Assembly (NCBI GenBank): GCA_902762305.1
Contig: CACWNW010000013.1
Location: 1-64,000 of the forward strand
DNA length: 64,000 bases
DNA from: Fibrobacter succinogenes
GTDB taxonomy: Bacteria; Fibrobacterota; Fibrobacteria; Fibrobacterales; Fibrobacteraceae
Direction: 5' to 3'
Notes under the pieces: generated by a model
Told to the model about the DNA's origin: nothing
The model's database searches: none
The model's input: the letters and a program-made list of their open reading frames with translations, nothing else
Shown: one piece after another, positions 32,065-42,558 of the stretch
Layout: each line of letters starts with the position of its first letter
Numbering within the stretch: the first letter of the stretch is position 1
Made by a program: the position numbers and the translations under genes

Positions 32065-32799
32065 TCAGAAACGAATTATGGGTGTTTTGCCCAGTATTTT
32101 CAGCATCACCTGGCGCAGGTTATCGTACCAGCCCGTTTCGGCAGCAACATCCCTATGAAGCATATCCTCTTCCAGATGACCATACGCAAGGCGTTTGCCC
32201 GTCTTCACGTCGTAAAAAGCATAGTTCGCATCGATTCTGGTCGATTCGCCCTTGAACGTGAGGACCATACCACTTCCCGTAGGCATTCCCGTACTCGGAT
32301 TATAAGTGGGATCCATATTCATAGTCGATACAACCTTCGATATATGCATCTGGATCTCGTCTAGAATCAGGTAGACATCGAAGCTGTCCGACATTGATTG
32401 AACCTTCGGAAGACTGACCTCGATTCCGTCCATATTCTCGGTATCGCGAGAAATTTTGTCATTCGAAACACGTTCCACCACACTCGGGACATTCGTGTTG
32501 AACTGCATTATATTGTCTGTCTTAGCCTTGAACCAGTCCGAAACCACCTCCATCGCCTCGGGTATCTCGGGACCTTTCTGCTGTTTATAGAACCACGCTA
32601 AAATAGCATTCGATGTCGATGCATAGTTCGGGCCCGACGACCTAAACTCCGTACCCCCGACTATGATGTTCGGCTCCGTAAACAGGACCTTCATCTTTGC
32701 AGGTTTCTGCGTCCAACCAGCATCCTGGAACTGACGGGTATTGGAACAACCTACAAAGAACAGTACCAGCAAGCAAAGAGCCACGAACCTCATCTTCAT
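32065..32799 (-). CDS. Lipoprotein of unknown function
   Basis: This 244-residue exported protein starts at the ATG at 32799, where GGAG has good spacing. It has lipobox FFVGC (Cys18). The mature protein has VLFTEPNIIVGGTEFRSSG, VYLILDEIQMHISKV and ANYAFYDVKTGKRLAYGHLEEDM, consistent with a GNA1162/CsgG-like beta/alpha domain seen in envelope lipoproteins, but I cannot assign a family. It is alone on its strand, and the paralogous-domain gene upstream has its own stop 90 bp away. Confidence 0.75.
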   Translation of the reverse strand: MKMRFVALCLLVLFFVGCSNTRQFQDAGWTQKPAKMKVLFTEPNIIVGGTEFRSSGPNYASTSNAILAWFYKQQKGPEIPEAMEVVSDWFKAKTDNIMQFNTNVPSVVERVSNDKISRDTENMDGIEVSLPKVQSMSDSFDVYLILDEIQMHISKVVSTMNMDPTYNPSTGMPTGSGMVLTFKGESTRIDANYAFYDVKTGKRLAYGHLEEDMLHRDVAAETGWYDNLRQVMLKILGKTPIIRF

Positions 32800-32891
32800 A
32801 CAAACTCCATTTCTTTTTTTCGCCAAAAATAAAAATTCCTGCTATAGTTAATCTATAACAGGATTGGAAATTACAAAATTTCAGTCTACGA

Positions 32892-34319
32892 TTAGTCCAT
32901 TACGCAGCGGACCGGAACTGTATACCCCTTCGTCAGGTAAGACACCTCAACATCTTTATACTGATAAGACAAGGTCAATGCTACAGATTCCGATCTGGGG
33001 TTTGCCCACGATTCTTCGCGGTCGTATTGCGTCGATGTCCAGAAATAAGCGTACGAGTCCGCCCCTTCACATGATTTTCCAAGATAGCACCTCCCAGAGG
33101 GAATGGCGTTGAATCCGTATTTATCTTCGCCAGAATCTTCTTTCCAGCCGCAAGTGGATTTCAGCATGGTTCCTGCAGCAGGGAACCTATAGCCCCAGTT
33201 TGTCTCTTCGGCAGTTTCATCAACCGCCAAAAGCAATTTTTCAACTTCTTCTTTACTAGGCAAATGCCAGCCCTTCGGACAAACACCGCGAACATTGCCT
33301 GTGGGATTGCAAGAATTTACGTCACTGGCATATATTCCGGCGGTAGCATAACTACCGCAGCCGGCGCTATTTTCTTCAAAGACTTCGGCACTATCCATAG
33401 CTGCGCTCCACATATACAGGCGCCCCCATGTTTCACAATTCTTCGCAACATTGTTAAAGCAGAAACTCGAAGAATCTAAGCCCGGATAATCGTCACGGGC
33501 CCCCTGGGGGGTCTCATTCACGTAGGCGTAGTTCAGGTTCTCCGCCATCCACACCTGGTCTCCGATTTTCACCGTCTTGTAGACCTTGCCGTCGCGGAGG
33601 TCCTTCAGCGTATTGGCAGAGGCGTCGTACTTGCTGCCCGCATTCACATCCTCGGGCGGCCAGGGAGAAGAGGGTTTCTTTCCCGGATCAACCAGCACGG
33701 AATCCTTGGTGCAGGACCTTACCGTGTTCTTGTCTCCATTGCCGTCCTTGCAGGTGCTCTTCACGGCGCTGAAAGCCATGGTCACATGCGATTCCTTCGT
33801 CATATCGTACATGCTGTAGCTGTTATTTACGTCCTTGGTACCGTCAGCATACACGATGGTGAGAATCAAGGAAGATCCGTCAACCGTGTAGGTGTACGTC
33901 GCATCGTCGCCGAAGTTATCCTCACGGACAAAGTGCCACGTAGAAAAATCCTTCTCGTCCATCGCATCGCAGGCACCCACCTCATCGCAGGTTTCCTGGA
34001 ACTCATACGTGGGTTCACCGCTAGCCGACGTCGTGTCTGCTTCTTCGGGGTAAATGACCTTGCAGACCTCTTCGCTAGAACTGCTTTTATCTTCAGCGGC
34101 AGAACTGCTGGAATTGGAGCCGGAACTTCCTCCCTTGCTGGAACTGGAACCGCCCTTGACGGAAGAACTCGAACCGTCCCCGTCTTCTACCTCGGACGAC
34201 AATCTATCTTCGTCGTCCCTCGGGGCGAAACTGCTGTCGTCATCGCCGCACGCAGAAAGTCCAAAAGCAAGCGCACCGCCAACAAGAGCTGCACACACGA
34301 TTTTCCTGTATTTTTTCAT
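32892..34319 (-). CDS. Lipoprotein with extra N-terminal domain and Fibrobacter major paralogous domain
   Basis: This 475-residue protein has lipobox FGLSAC (Cys24), a short Ser/Gly linker (about 45-85), an extra domain (about 86-230) with paired cysteines (VCKVIYPEE, ETCDEVGACDAMDEKDFSTWHF, STCKDGNGDKNTVRSC), then the TIGR02145-type domain (about 245-475): LRDGKVYKTVKIGDQVWMAENLNY, CPKGWHLPSKEEVEKLL, FWTSTQYD and VPVRCVMD. GGAG precedes the ATG. It is the only one of the four copies here with a second folded domain, perhaps for ligand binding. Function unknown. Confidence 0.88.
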   Translation of the reverse strand: MKKYRKIVCAALVGGALAFGLSACGDDDSSFAPRDDEDRLSSEVEDGDGSSSSVKGGSSSSKGGSSGSNSSSSAAEDKSSSSEEVCKVIYPEEADTTSASGEPTYEFQETCDEVGACDAMDEKDFSTWHFVREDNFGDDATYTYTVDGSSLILTIVYADGTKDVNNSYSMYDMTKESHVTMAFSAVKSTCKDGNGDKNTVRSCTKDSVLVDPGKKPSSPWPPEDVNAGSKYDASANTLKDLRDGKVYKTVKIGDQVWMAENLNYAYVNETPQGARDDYPGLDSSSFCFNNVAKNCETWGRLYMWSAAMDSAEVFEENSAGCGSYATAGIYASDVNSCNPTGNVRGVCPKGWHLPSKEEVEKLLLAVDETAEETNWGYRFPAAGTMLKSTCGWKEDSGEDKYGFNAIPSGRCYLGKSCEGADSYAYFWTSTQYDREESWANPRSESVALTLSYQYKDVEVSYLTKGYTVPVRCVMD

Positions 34320-34371
34320 GATTTTTCTCCTGTTCTATTGTCCTTGCGATGTAATAAAAATATCATAAAAA

Positions 34372-34499
34372 GTCCCCGCGCGAACGCAGGGACAGAAATT
34401 AGATGCGATTTTGCAAGGGAGATCCCCACCTTGGTGGCCATGCGCACTAAGCACTAAAGTGCTAAGTGCTGTCCGCCCGCTCGGTAGCGGGGATGACAT
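34372..34499. repeat. Intergenic hairpins and GATCC...GATGAC element, copy 3
   Basis: Three structures follow each other. GTCCCCGCG-CGAA-CGCAGGGAC lies at 34372-34393. The dispersed element begins GGGAGATCCCC (34418) and ends CGGGGATGACATT (34500). Inside it lies GCACTAAGCACT-A-AAGTGCTAAGTGC (34443-34468). They separate the guaB stop from the lipoprotein start, and the inner hairpin may terminate guaB. Confidence 0.6.
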
Positions 34500-34506
34500 T
34501 GCAGGC

Positions 34507-36031
<1,525 letters not shown>

Positions 36032-36055
36032 AAAGCAGAAAAAAACTGTTTTTTC

Positions 36056-37348
36056 CTAAATGTAATACCCGATAAGGGCTCCAGTCACGGCGCAAATCAG
36101 CACTACCGCCGGAATTATCGGGCGGCGCATGGATTTTGCACCGAGAATGCACACCAGGGCACCCTTGGTAAGGGTATTCGCAAGGCTTGCAAACAGGAGC
36201 GCCAGCACGAGTTCATGCACGCCAAGCCCCGATTTCAGGTTCATGTCGATGACAGAGAACGCGACCGCGTCCATCTCGGCGGCACCGCCCAGGAAACTGC
36301 ACGCCAAAAGCGCCCCCGACCCCAGGTAAACGCGCGCCGCATTCGCGACGAACATGACCGCAGTAAACACGAGGCCGAACTTGATAGCCGGCAAGAGCTT
36401 GAAGGGGTTCGTAAAGTCCGCAGATTTCTGCCTGTGGTCGCCAAACTCCTTAAACTTCAGGAACAAGGCGTACCCAAGCGCAGGAACCACCGGGAGCAAG
36501 AGCGGCAACAGCAGGGGTTTTGCCAGAGCTCCGCTCAGGAAGATACAGATAAGGTAAAGCCGCACGTACATCACCGCCCAGCTGAGCACGATCCCGAGCG
36601 TAAAGTCCGATGCGTAATCCTCGTTTTCGCGGCTGCGGCCCGCCAAGTTCAGCGTGAGGGCGGTACTGCTGGCAAGCCCGCCCAAAAGCCCGGTAAGCCA
36701 GATTCCCTTGCCCGGCCCCACGAGCTTGATGAGCACATAGCCCACAAAGCCGATGCCCGAGATGAACACCACGAAAAGCCAGATAGTATGCGGGTTCAGC
36801 ACTTCCAGCCCGGGCGGGCCATACGCCTGGTTCGGCAGGAACGGCAATATCAAAGCGGAAATCACCGCGAACTTCACCGTCGCGAGGATATCTTCTTTCG
36901 AAAGCTTCTGCGCAAACGAATGCAGCTGGTCCTTCGCCATCAGCACCCACAGCATCACCACCACCACGATGCAAGATTCCAGAAGGCGCCCGTACCACGA
37001 AAGCGCCCCAAGCAGGTAAACCACGAGTACCGCGATGCTCGTCGTAATGCCGTCGTTACCGACAACGGGGCTGCCATCATGCGGCCTGTGCCCTATGGCA
37101 AACGAGATATGCGACGCCACCAGCAAAAGCCCGATGACGATAAAGCCTGTCACGAAGGGTGCAACACCACCCATCTGGTCCGAAAGCATCGCCGTCATGG
37201 CGCCCGCAAGGCCTACGAGCGTAAACGAGCGCACGCCGGCCGGGTGTCTGTCCTTCTGGTCGGAATACGTGTGTTCGCGCTGCAGGCCGATAATAAGGCC
37301 AATGCCAATCGCAGCCGCCAAACGGTAAAACACATTAAAATCTAACAT
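36056..37348 (-). CDS. MgtC/SapB-family membrane protein with DUF4010-like C-terminal half
   Basis: This 430-residue inner-membrane protein has about twelve membrane segments. The N-terminal third matches MgtC/SapB (AAAIGIGLIIGLQREH, AGVRSFTLVGLAGAM); the C-terminal part (KGIWLTGLLGGLASSTALTLNLA, FLGGAAEMDAVAFSVIDM, LANTLTKG) matches the DUF4010 group. Such proteins are linked to Mg2+ or membrane-potential homeostasis, but transport is not shown. It is followed by guaB on the same strand 90 bp away. Confidence 0.85.
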   Translation of the reverse strand: MLDFNVFYRLAAAIGIGLIIGLQREHTYSDQKDRHPAGVRSFTLVGLAGAMTAMLSDQMGGVAPFVTGFIVIGLLLVASHISFAIGHRPHDGSPVVGNDGITTSIAVLVVYLLGALSWYGRLLESCIVVVVMLWVLMAKDQLHSFAQKLSKEDILATVKFAVISALILPFLPNQAYGPPGLEVLNPHTIWLFVVFISGIGFVGYVLIKLVGPGKGIWLTGLLGGLASSTALTLNLAGRSRENEDYASDFTLGIVLSWAVMYVRLYLICIFLSGALAKPLLLPLLLPVVPALGYALFLKFKEFGDHRQKSADFTNPFKLLPAIKFGLVFTAVMFVANAARVYLGSGALLACSFLGGAAEMDAVAFSVIDMNLKSGLGVHELVLALLFASLANTLTKGALVCILGAKSMRRPIIPAVVLICAVTGALIGYYI

Positions 37349-37435
37349 GTGTTTAATCTATACAAAAAAGAGACCCCCGACAAAATCGGAGGAGACAATT
37401 TTTTCAAAAATTATTCCAACTTGTATCAAAAAACA

Positions 37436-37476
37436 TCAATCTTCAATCATCAATTATCCATCATCAATCATCAATT
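37436..37476. repeat. AT-rich ATCAAT word repeat after folA
   Basis: Eight-odd overlapping copies of ATCAATC/ATCATC/ATTATCC directly behind the folA stop. The complementary words (GATAATT, GATGAAT) fill the gap on the other side of folA at 37964-38035. It is probably of the same origin as that element. Confidence 0.6.
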
Positions 37477-37963
37477 AATCTCTTTCCCAGACTTCGAACA
37501 CCGTCGGGAAATCGTTCTTCTCGTCGGCCGGGAAGGATTCTTCGCTCACCTTGCGCCAGCCCTCGCCCCATTCCGGGAAAAACACGTCGCCATCCACGTC
37601 GGATTCCACGCGGGTTACGTACATTTTCTTCACCAGGGGCATCGCCTCGCGGTACACGGCGGCGCCACCGATGATAAAGCATTCACTCTCGCCGGCAGAC
37701 TGCGCACTTTCTACCGCCTGCGCAAGCGAATTGCAGACGGTGCAGCCCGGAGCCTCGAAGTTCGCATTCCGCGTGAGCACGTAGTTCGTGCGGTTCGGGA
37801 GCGGGCGCCCGATATCGTCGTAGTTCTTGCGCCCGAGGATAATGGAATGCCCGGTCGTGATGGCCTTGAAACGCTTGAGGTCGGCAGACAGGTGCCACGG
37901 CAAATGCCCGTCGCGGCCGATGACGTTGTTTTTTGAAATTGCGACTATTGCAGAAATTAACAT
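37475..37963 (-). CDS. folA: Dihydrofolate reductase
   Basis: DHFR reduces dihydrofolate with NADPH. The 162-residue product has MLISAIVAISKNNVIGRDGHLPWHLSADLKRFKAIT (substrate and Met20-loop region), GHSIILGRKNYDDIGRPLPNR and FIIGGAAVYREAMPLVKKMYVTRV. The ATG at 37963 gives the family N-terminus; the upstream in-frame extension is low-complexity repeat. It follows thyA on the same strand, so the dihydrofolate made by ThyA is recycled next door. Confidence 0.95.
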   Translation of the reverse strand: MLISAIVAISKNNVIGRDGHLPWHLSADLKRFKAITTGHSIILGRKNYDDIGRPLPNRTNYVLTRNANFEAPGCTVCNSLAQAVESAQSAGESECFIIGGAAVYREAMPLVKKMYVTRVESDVDGDVFFPEWGEGWRKVSEESFPADEKNDFPTVFEVWERD

Positions 37964-38035
37964 AATGAACAATGAATGATGAATAATGAACGATGGATAA
38001 TGGATAATTATCAATCATCCATCATCAATTATCAA
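37964..38035. repeat. AT-rich word repeat forming an imperfect hairpin between thyA and folA
   Basis: The left half is made of AATGAACAATGAATGATGAA-type words and the right half of TATCAATCATCCATCATCAA-type words, so the 70 bp fold back on themselves around GGATAATTATC (about 38001-38011). It holds no gene. It lies exactly in the gap between two genes that would otherwise be adjacent. Confidence 0.65.
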
Positions 38036-38848
38036 TTAAACTGCGATCGGCGCTTTAATCGTCGGCCACGGATCGTAATCCACGAGTTCGAAGTCCTCGA
38101 ACTTGAATTCGAAAAGGTCCTTGATTTCGGGATTGAGCTTCATGGTCGGGAGCTTGCGCGGCGTACGCGTGAGCTGTTCCTTCGCCTGCTCAAAGTGGTT
38201 TGAATACAGGTGCGTATCGCCCAGCGTGTGGATGAATTCACCCGGTTCATAGTCGCAGACCTGCGCGAGCATGAGCGTCAAAAGCGCGTAAGAAGCAATA
38301 TTGAACGGCACTCCGAGGAACGTGTCGGCACTACGCTGGTACAGCTGGCAGCTGAGTTTGCGTTTACCGGACTTCCCCACCCCGCCCACGTAGAACTGGA
38401 ACAGGCAGTGACAAGGCGGCAGTGCCATCTTGTCGACTTCGGAAACGTTCCAAGCGCACACGAGGTGCCTGCGGGAATCGGGATTGTTCTTGAGGCTGTT
38501 GATCAAATTCTGAATCTGGTCGATGTGGCCGCCGTCGGGAGTCGGCCAGCTGCGCCACTGGTGACCATAAACCGGGCCCAAATCGCCGTTCTCGTCGGCC
38601 CATTCGTCCCAGATGGTGACCTTGTTGTCGTGCAAATACTTGATGTTCGTATCGCCCTTCAAGAACCACAGCAGCTCATGGATAATCGAGCGCAAATGCA
38701 GTTTCTTTGTGGTGAGGCAAGGAAACCCCTGCGACAGGTCGTAACGGCACTGGCGGCCAAAGACGCTGCGCGTCCCCGTTCCCGTACGGTCGGAGCGGTC
38801 CACGCCATTTTCAAGAATGTCACGAAGTAAGTCTAAGTATTGCTGCAT
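38036..38848 (-). CDS. thyA: Thymidylate synthase (ThyA)
   Basis: ThyA methylates dUMP to dTMP using methylene-tetrahydrofolate. The 270-residue product has [69 protein letters not shown], the active-site cysteine in [36 protein letters not shown] and DTHLYSNH. The length is typical. It is paired with folA downstream. Confidence 0.97.
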   Translation of the reverse strand: MQQYLDLLRDILENGVDRSDRTGTGTRSVFGRQCRYDLSQGFPCLTTKKLHLRSIIHELLWFLKGDTNIKYLHDNKVTIWDEWADENGDLGPVYGHQWRSWPTPDGGHIDQIQNLINSLKNNPDSRRHLVCAWNVSEVDKMALPPCHCLFQFYVGGVGKSGKRKLSCQLYQRSADTFLGVPFNIASYALLTLMLAQVCDYEPGEFIHTLGDTHLYSNHFEQAKEQLTRTPRKLPTMKLNPEIKDLFEFKFEDFELVDYDPWPTIKAPIAV

Positions 38849-38861
38849 GATTTTAATTTAA

Positions 38862-38946
38862 TAAAATAATGAGAAATGTGAGGTGTGAATTGTGAGATTA
38901 AGAATCAATCATTACACACTACACATTCCACATCACACATCTATTA
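38862..38946. repeat. GTGTGA word repeat forming an imperfect hairpin upstream of thyA
   Basis: The left half is AATGTGAGGTGTGAATTGTGAG-like (38874-38894) and the right half is ACACACTACACATTCC then ACATCACACATC, roughly its reverse complement. It is the same design as the element at 37964 with a different word. It separates the thyA start from the small gene stop at 38951. Confidence 0.6.
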
Positions 38947-38950
38947 AAGT

Positions 38951-39190
38951 TTATTCCCCGAAAATCTCTACGCGCTTGTACTGCTTCACGGCCTTATCTT
39001 CGGCGACAGCCTTTTCGCGCATAAGCATGTTGACAGCCTGCAGAATCAAGTCTTGCGTATGCTTGGGCACGGGCTTCTTGCCAAGGCGGGCTTTCTGCAC
39101 CATCTTGTGGTTCAAGTTCGCGGGAAGCTGTTCGACCAGGTCGTGATTCGACGCCCCGAGGGTCTGCAAAATTTCGTCAAGTTTTGTCAT
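38951..39190 (-). CDS. Small conserved-looking hypothetical protein
   Basis: I do not recognise this 79-residue soluble protein. It is lysine-rich and helical (MTKLDEILQTLGASNHDLVEQLPANLNHKMVQKARLG then KPVPKHTQDLILQAVNMLMREKAV). The alternation of short helices and the basic stretch would suit nucleic-acid or protein binding. No ribosome binding site stands out. A terminator of the OmpA gene lies downstream. Confidence 0.7.
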   Translation of the reverse strand: MTKLDEILQTLGASNHDLVEQLPANLNHKMVQKARLGKKPVPKHTQDLILQAVNMLMREKAVAEDKAVKQYKRVEIFGE

Positions 39191-39231
39191 AGCCGGTAAT
39201 CAGTTAGTTATTGGTTCCTGTCCAAATATAA

Positions 39232-39262
39232 AAATCCCCGCCCCGAAGGGCAGGGATTTAAA
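39232..39262 (-). terminator. Terminator of the OmpA/TSP3 gene
   Basis: On the minus strand AAATCCCTGCCC-TTCG-GGGCGGGGATTTTTA, about 20 bp after the stop. Confidence 0.85.
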
Positions 39263-39280
39263 ATTCAGTTCAAGCCTGGA

Positions 39281-42200
39281 CTACGGTGTGTATTCAGATT
39301 CGCACTTGGTGCCGTCGTTCTCCGGCGTAGCGAAGTGCATCTCAATACGGCGGTTCATTTCGCGGCCGTCTTCAGTGCTGTTGTCATCGATCGGGCAGCT
39401 TGCGCCGAGACCAATGGCCTTGACACGGCTCTTCTTCACGCCGAACTTCACGAGGGTCTTCATGACTTCCTGAGCACGCTTTTCAGAGAGCTTCTGGTTC
39501 GTCTTGTCCTTACCCTTGTTGTCGGTGTGGCCCTGGATCACGATGTTCAGTTCCTTGTAGCTATCGTCTTCGTTCAACTTCTTGGCAACAGCCTTGAGGA
39601 TATTCTTCGCATTGGATTCGAGGGTAGCCTTACCCGGCTTGAAGGTCACGCCGGTGAGCTTTTCGACAGCCTTCTTCGGGCAGCCATGGCCGTCGTCACC
39701 CGCAACATCCGGGCAGCGGTCGAGGCCAGTGCAGACATCCTTGAACTGGTCGAGGAGCTTCTTGGTGGACACCCATTCAGAGCAGACGCCATCCTTATCG
39801 GCATCCGGATCGTCGTCCATCGGGCAGCCCTTGTTCCATTCAGGACCGGCTTCGTCCGGGCAACGGTCAGTACCCTTACATACATCCTTGAACTGGTCGA
39901 ACATCTTCTGCTTGCCTACCCAGGCGTCGCAGAGTCCGTCGCCGTCACCATCCGGGTTCTCGGCCGGGCAACCCTTGTTCCAATCCGGACCAGGTTCATC
40001 CGGGCAGCGGTCAGTGCCGGTGCAGACATCCTTGAACTGGTCGAACATCTTCTGCTTGCCTACCCAGGCATCGCAAATGCCGTCGCCGTCACCATCCGGG
40101 TTCTCGGCCGGGCAACCCTTGTTCCAATCCGGACCAGGTTCATCCGGGCAGCGGTCAGTGCCGGTACAGACATCCTTGAACTGTTCAAACATCTTCTGCT
40201 TGCCGACCCAGGCATCGCAGATACCGTCAGCGTCGGCATCCGGATTTTCGGTCGGGCAACCCTTGTTCCATACCGGACCTGCTTCGGACGGGCACTTGTC
40301 AATGCCGCGGCAGACATCCTTGAACTGATCCTGCATCTTCTTCTCGGTGACCCACGGAGCGCAGAGGCTGTCGCCATCGATATCCGGGTTGTCCATCGGG
40401 CAGCCCTGAGCGAAGGCTTCACCAGGTTCGGTCGGGCACTTGTCGATGCCGGAGCAGATACCGTCGTACTGGTCAAGCATGTTCTTCTGCGTCACCCATT
40501 CATCACAGATGCCGTCCTTGTCGGTATCGGGTTCGCCGAGCGGGCAACCTTCGTTGTTGGCCGGGCCGAATTCGGTCGGGCACTTGTCGATACCCTTACA
40601 GGTCTTTTCAATGAACCATTCGTTCTTGATCTTTTCGTCTTCGGCAGCCTTTTCGAAGTAGAAGCCCATCTTCTTCTGGGTCACCCATTCGTCGCAGAGG
40701 CCGTCGCCATCGCTATCCGGGTCATCCCACGGGCAGCCCTTATTGGCCTTCGGACCCGCTTCGCCCGGACACATGTCGTAACCCTTACAGACGTTGGCGT
40801 AGTCACCGAGCTTGTTCTTGTCGGTCACCCACGGAGAGCACATGCCGTCGGCATCCGGGTCCGGATTGTCTTCGGGGCAGCCCTTGTTGCCGACAGTACC
40901 CTTTTCAGCCGGGCAGCTATCGATACCTTCGCACACGTCCTTGAACTTCTTCTGGAGTTTCTTCTTAGCAACCCACGGATCGCAGACATGGTCGCCATCC
41001 GGGTCCGGATCTTCGAGCGGGCAGCCATCATCGCCTTCACCCTGTTCGTTCGGGCAAGCGTCGACGCCTTCACAGACATCCCTGAATTCGGATTCGAATC
41101 CCTTCTCGGAAACCCAAGCATCGCAAACACCGTCTTCGTCGACGTCAGGATTGCCGAGCGGGCAGCCCTGATTCAGACGGTGACCAAAATCGTCCGGACA
41201 GTTGTCTTCCTTGTCGGTCACACCGTCGCCATCGCGGTCCTGAGCCAGGAGGAATCCGCTCCAAGTGATACCGCCGTAGACCTTGTACTTCGGAGTAACA
41301 GTCGTCCTGTATTCCAGCACGCGGGAATCGTTTTCCATCGCATGCACCTTCGTGTAGTGGGAAATATCCGTGCTACCCAGGAAATACGAACCACCGAGGT
41401 GGATATCGAGACCAATCGGGAGGTGGAACACGATAGCACCGGTCAAGTCCTTCACGTCGAGCTTGACATTGTCTGCGTATTCATCCAACTGGAAAATCAT
41501 GTAGTATTCAGCAAACAGCGAGAGGAAGTCCATGAAGTAAATTTCAAGGGCACCCGATGCGTACGGATAAGAGAGGAAGTTCTTGTTTGTCGAGTAGACG
41601 TAACCACCGTTACCATGGATAACGAGCGGAATAGCGTCAATCTTGTCGAAGTCGAGGGTCAAAGCACCGCCGACCTTGGCAATAGTGCTGCGGACGCCAT
41701 AAGCCTGAGCCGCAAGCGCTTCCGGATCTTCAGCATTCCTGTTGATGAATTCCGGTTCGCGAATCCAGAGACCATCCTTCGCAGTATTCACCGTACCGAA
41801 GTTTCCTTCGGCAAAGACGGCGATGTCCACCGGCTGCTCGTCGGGGAGCGGAAGACGGATCTTCAAGTCGGCCTTGATATTGCCAATGTAGCCAACACCA
41901 CTGCTCACGCCAGGAACGGAGCCATGCTGGCAAAGGTAAGCCTCACCCGTTTCCGAATCAACCTTTTGCACCACGGAACCCGAAGGATCGGTCGGGCATG
42001 CAGTATTGTTCACGGTAAACTTGTCGTAGTAAATAGGAATGCCGACACCGATATCGAAGTAGTGCCAAAGGCCGATACCAAAACCCACCTGGGCACCCAA
42101 AGCTATGTAATCTTCGACCATGCCAGCGCGAAGAACAGAACCAGGAAGAATGCTTTCATTAGTTCCATTGTATCTTTCGGTGACACCTTCCGGAGCGATG

Positions 42201-42379
42201 TTTTCGACATCCGTCGTCGCATCCAACAATCCATAGAAAGACAATTTAGAATGTCCCAGGGACTGGGCGGACTGAGTCTTATTAACACCAACAAAACCAG
42301 TCTTGTTGATGGTCTGTGGGTGGTCTGCAAAAGCCTGGACGGCCAAAGCAAGCGCAAGCCCTGTTACTACTCTCTTCAT
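39281..42379 (-). CDS. OmpA-family outer-membrane protein with thrombospondin type-3 repeats
   Basis: This 1032-residue exported protein has a signal peptide (MKRVVTGLALALAVQAFA), then an N-terminal beta-barrel-like region (about 20-390), nine or ten calcium-binding type-3 repeats (about 390-910, each with DPDGDGDG..D.W, DQCP-like CTGTDRCPDEPGP and a GCP end), and a C-terminal OmpA peptidoglycan-binding domain (about 915-1025; VTFKPGKATLESNAKNIL, IQGHTDNKGKDKTNQKLSEKRAQ, NRRIEMHF). It probably anchors the outer membrane to the wall. The gene has its own promoter in the AT-rich 42380-42558 stretch. Confidence 0.92.
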   Translation of the reverse strand: MKRVVTGLALALAVQAFADHPQTINKTGFVGVNKTQSAQSLGHSKLSFYGLLDATTDVENIAPEGVTERYNGTNESILPGSVLRAGMVEDYIALGAQVGFGIGLWHYFDIGVGIPIYYDKFTVNNTACPTDPSGSVVQKVDSETGEAYLCQHGSVPGVSSGVGYIGNIKADLKIRLPLPDEQPVDIAVFAEGNFGTVNTAKDGLWIREPEFINRNAEDPEALAAQAYGVRSTIAKVGGALTLDFDKIDAIPLVIHGNGGYVYSTNKNFLSYPYASGALEIYFMDFLSLFAEYYMIFQLDEYADNVKLDVKDLTGAIVFHLPIGLDIHLGGSYFLGSTDISHYTKVHAMENDSRVLEYRTTVTPKYKVYGGITWSGFLLAQDRDGDGVTDKEDNCPDDFGHRLNQGCPLGNPDVDEDGVCDAWVSEKGFESEFRDVCEGVDACPNEQGEGDDGCPLEDPDPDGDHVCDPWVAKKKLQKKFKDVCEGIDSCPAEKGTVGNKGCPEDNPDPDADGMCSPWVTDKNKLGDYANVCKGYDMCPGEAGPKANKGCPWDDPDSDGDGLCDEWVTQKKMGFYFEKAAEDEKIKNEWFIEKTCKGIDKCPTEFGPANNEGCPLGEPDTDKDGICDEWVTQKNMLDQYDGICSGIDKCPTEPGEAFAQGCPMDNPDIDGDSLCAPWVTEKKMQDQFKDVCRGIDKCPSEAGPVWNKGCPTENPDADADGICDAWVGKQKMFEQFKDVCTGTDRCPDEPGPDWNKGCPAENPDGDGDGICDAWVGKQKMFDQFKDVCTGTDRCPDEPGPDWNKGCPAENPDGDGDGLCDAWVGKQKMFDQFKDVCKGTDRCPDEAGPEWNKGCPMDDDPDADKDGVCSEWVSTKKLLDQFKDVCTGLDRCPDVAGDDGHGCPKKAVEKLTGVTFKPGKATLESNAKNILKAVAKKLNEDDSYKELNIVIQGHTDNKGKDKTNQKLSEKRAQEVMKTLVKFGVKKSRVKAIGLGASCPIDDNSTEDGREMNRRIEMHFATPENDGTKCESEYTP
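39750..40330 (-). repeat. 141-bp coding tandem repeats (type-3 repeats)
   Basis: Consecutive units of 141 bp (47 residues) encode GKQKMFDQFKDVCTGTDRCP and so on. The units around 39890-40030 and 40031-40171 are almost identical at the DNA level, with adjacent ones slightly diverged. This indicates recent duplication or gene conversion and a place where copy number may vary. Confidence 0.8.
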
Positions 42380-42558
42380 AGAGACTCCTTAATTAATAGG
42401 GTTTTTTCCCTAAACTAAACTAACCATAATATAATTTATATTGTCGAATTTATTCATATGTAATTTCAAAAAGCGACAAAAAGCACAAAAAAACGCCTTT
42501 TTTCATTAATGTTTCAATCTTTTTACATTACATTAAGGATAAAAAAGTCTACAGGGCT

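Noticed and set aside
36215-37345. 376-codon frame antisense to the MgtC-like gene
   Set aside because: The product is histidine/arginine-rich with no hydrophobic core, typical of an antisense shadow of a membrane protein.
39335-42418. 1027-codon frame antisense to the OmpA gene
   Set aside because: It is a shadow of the repeated OmpA/TSP3 coding sequence; the repeats keep it open.
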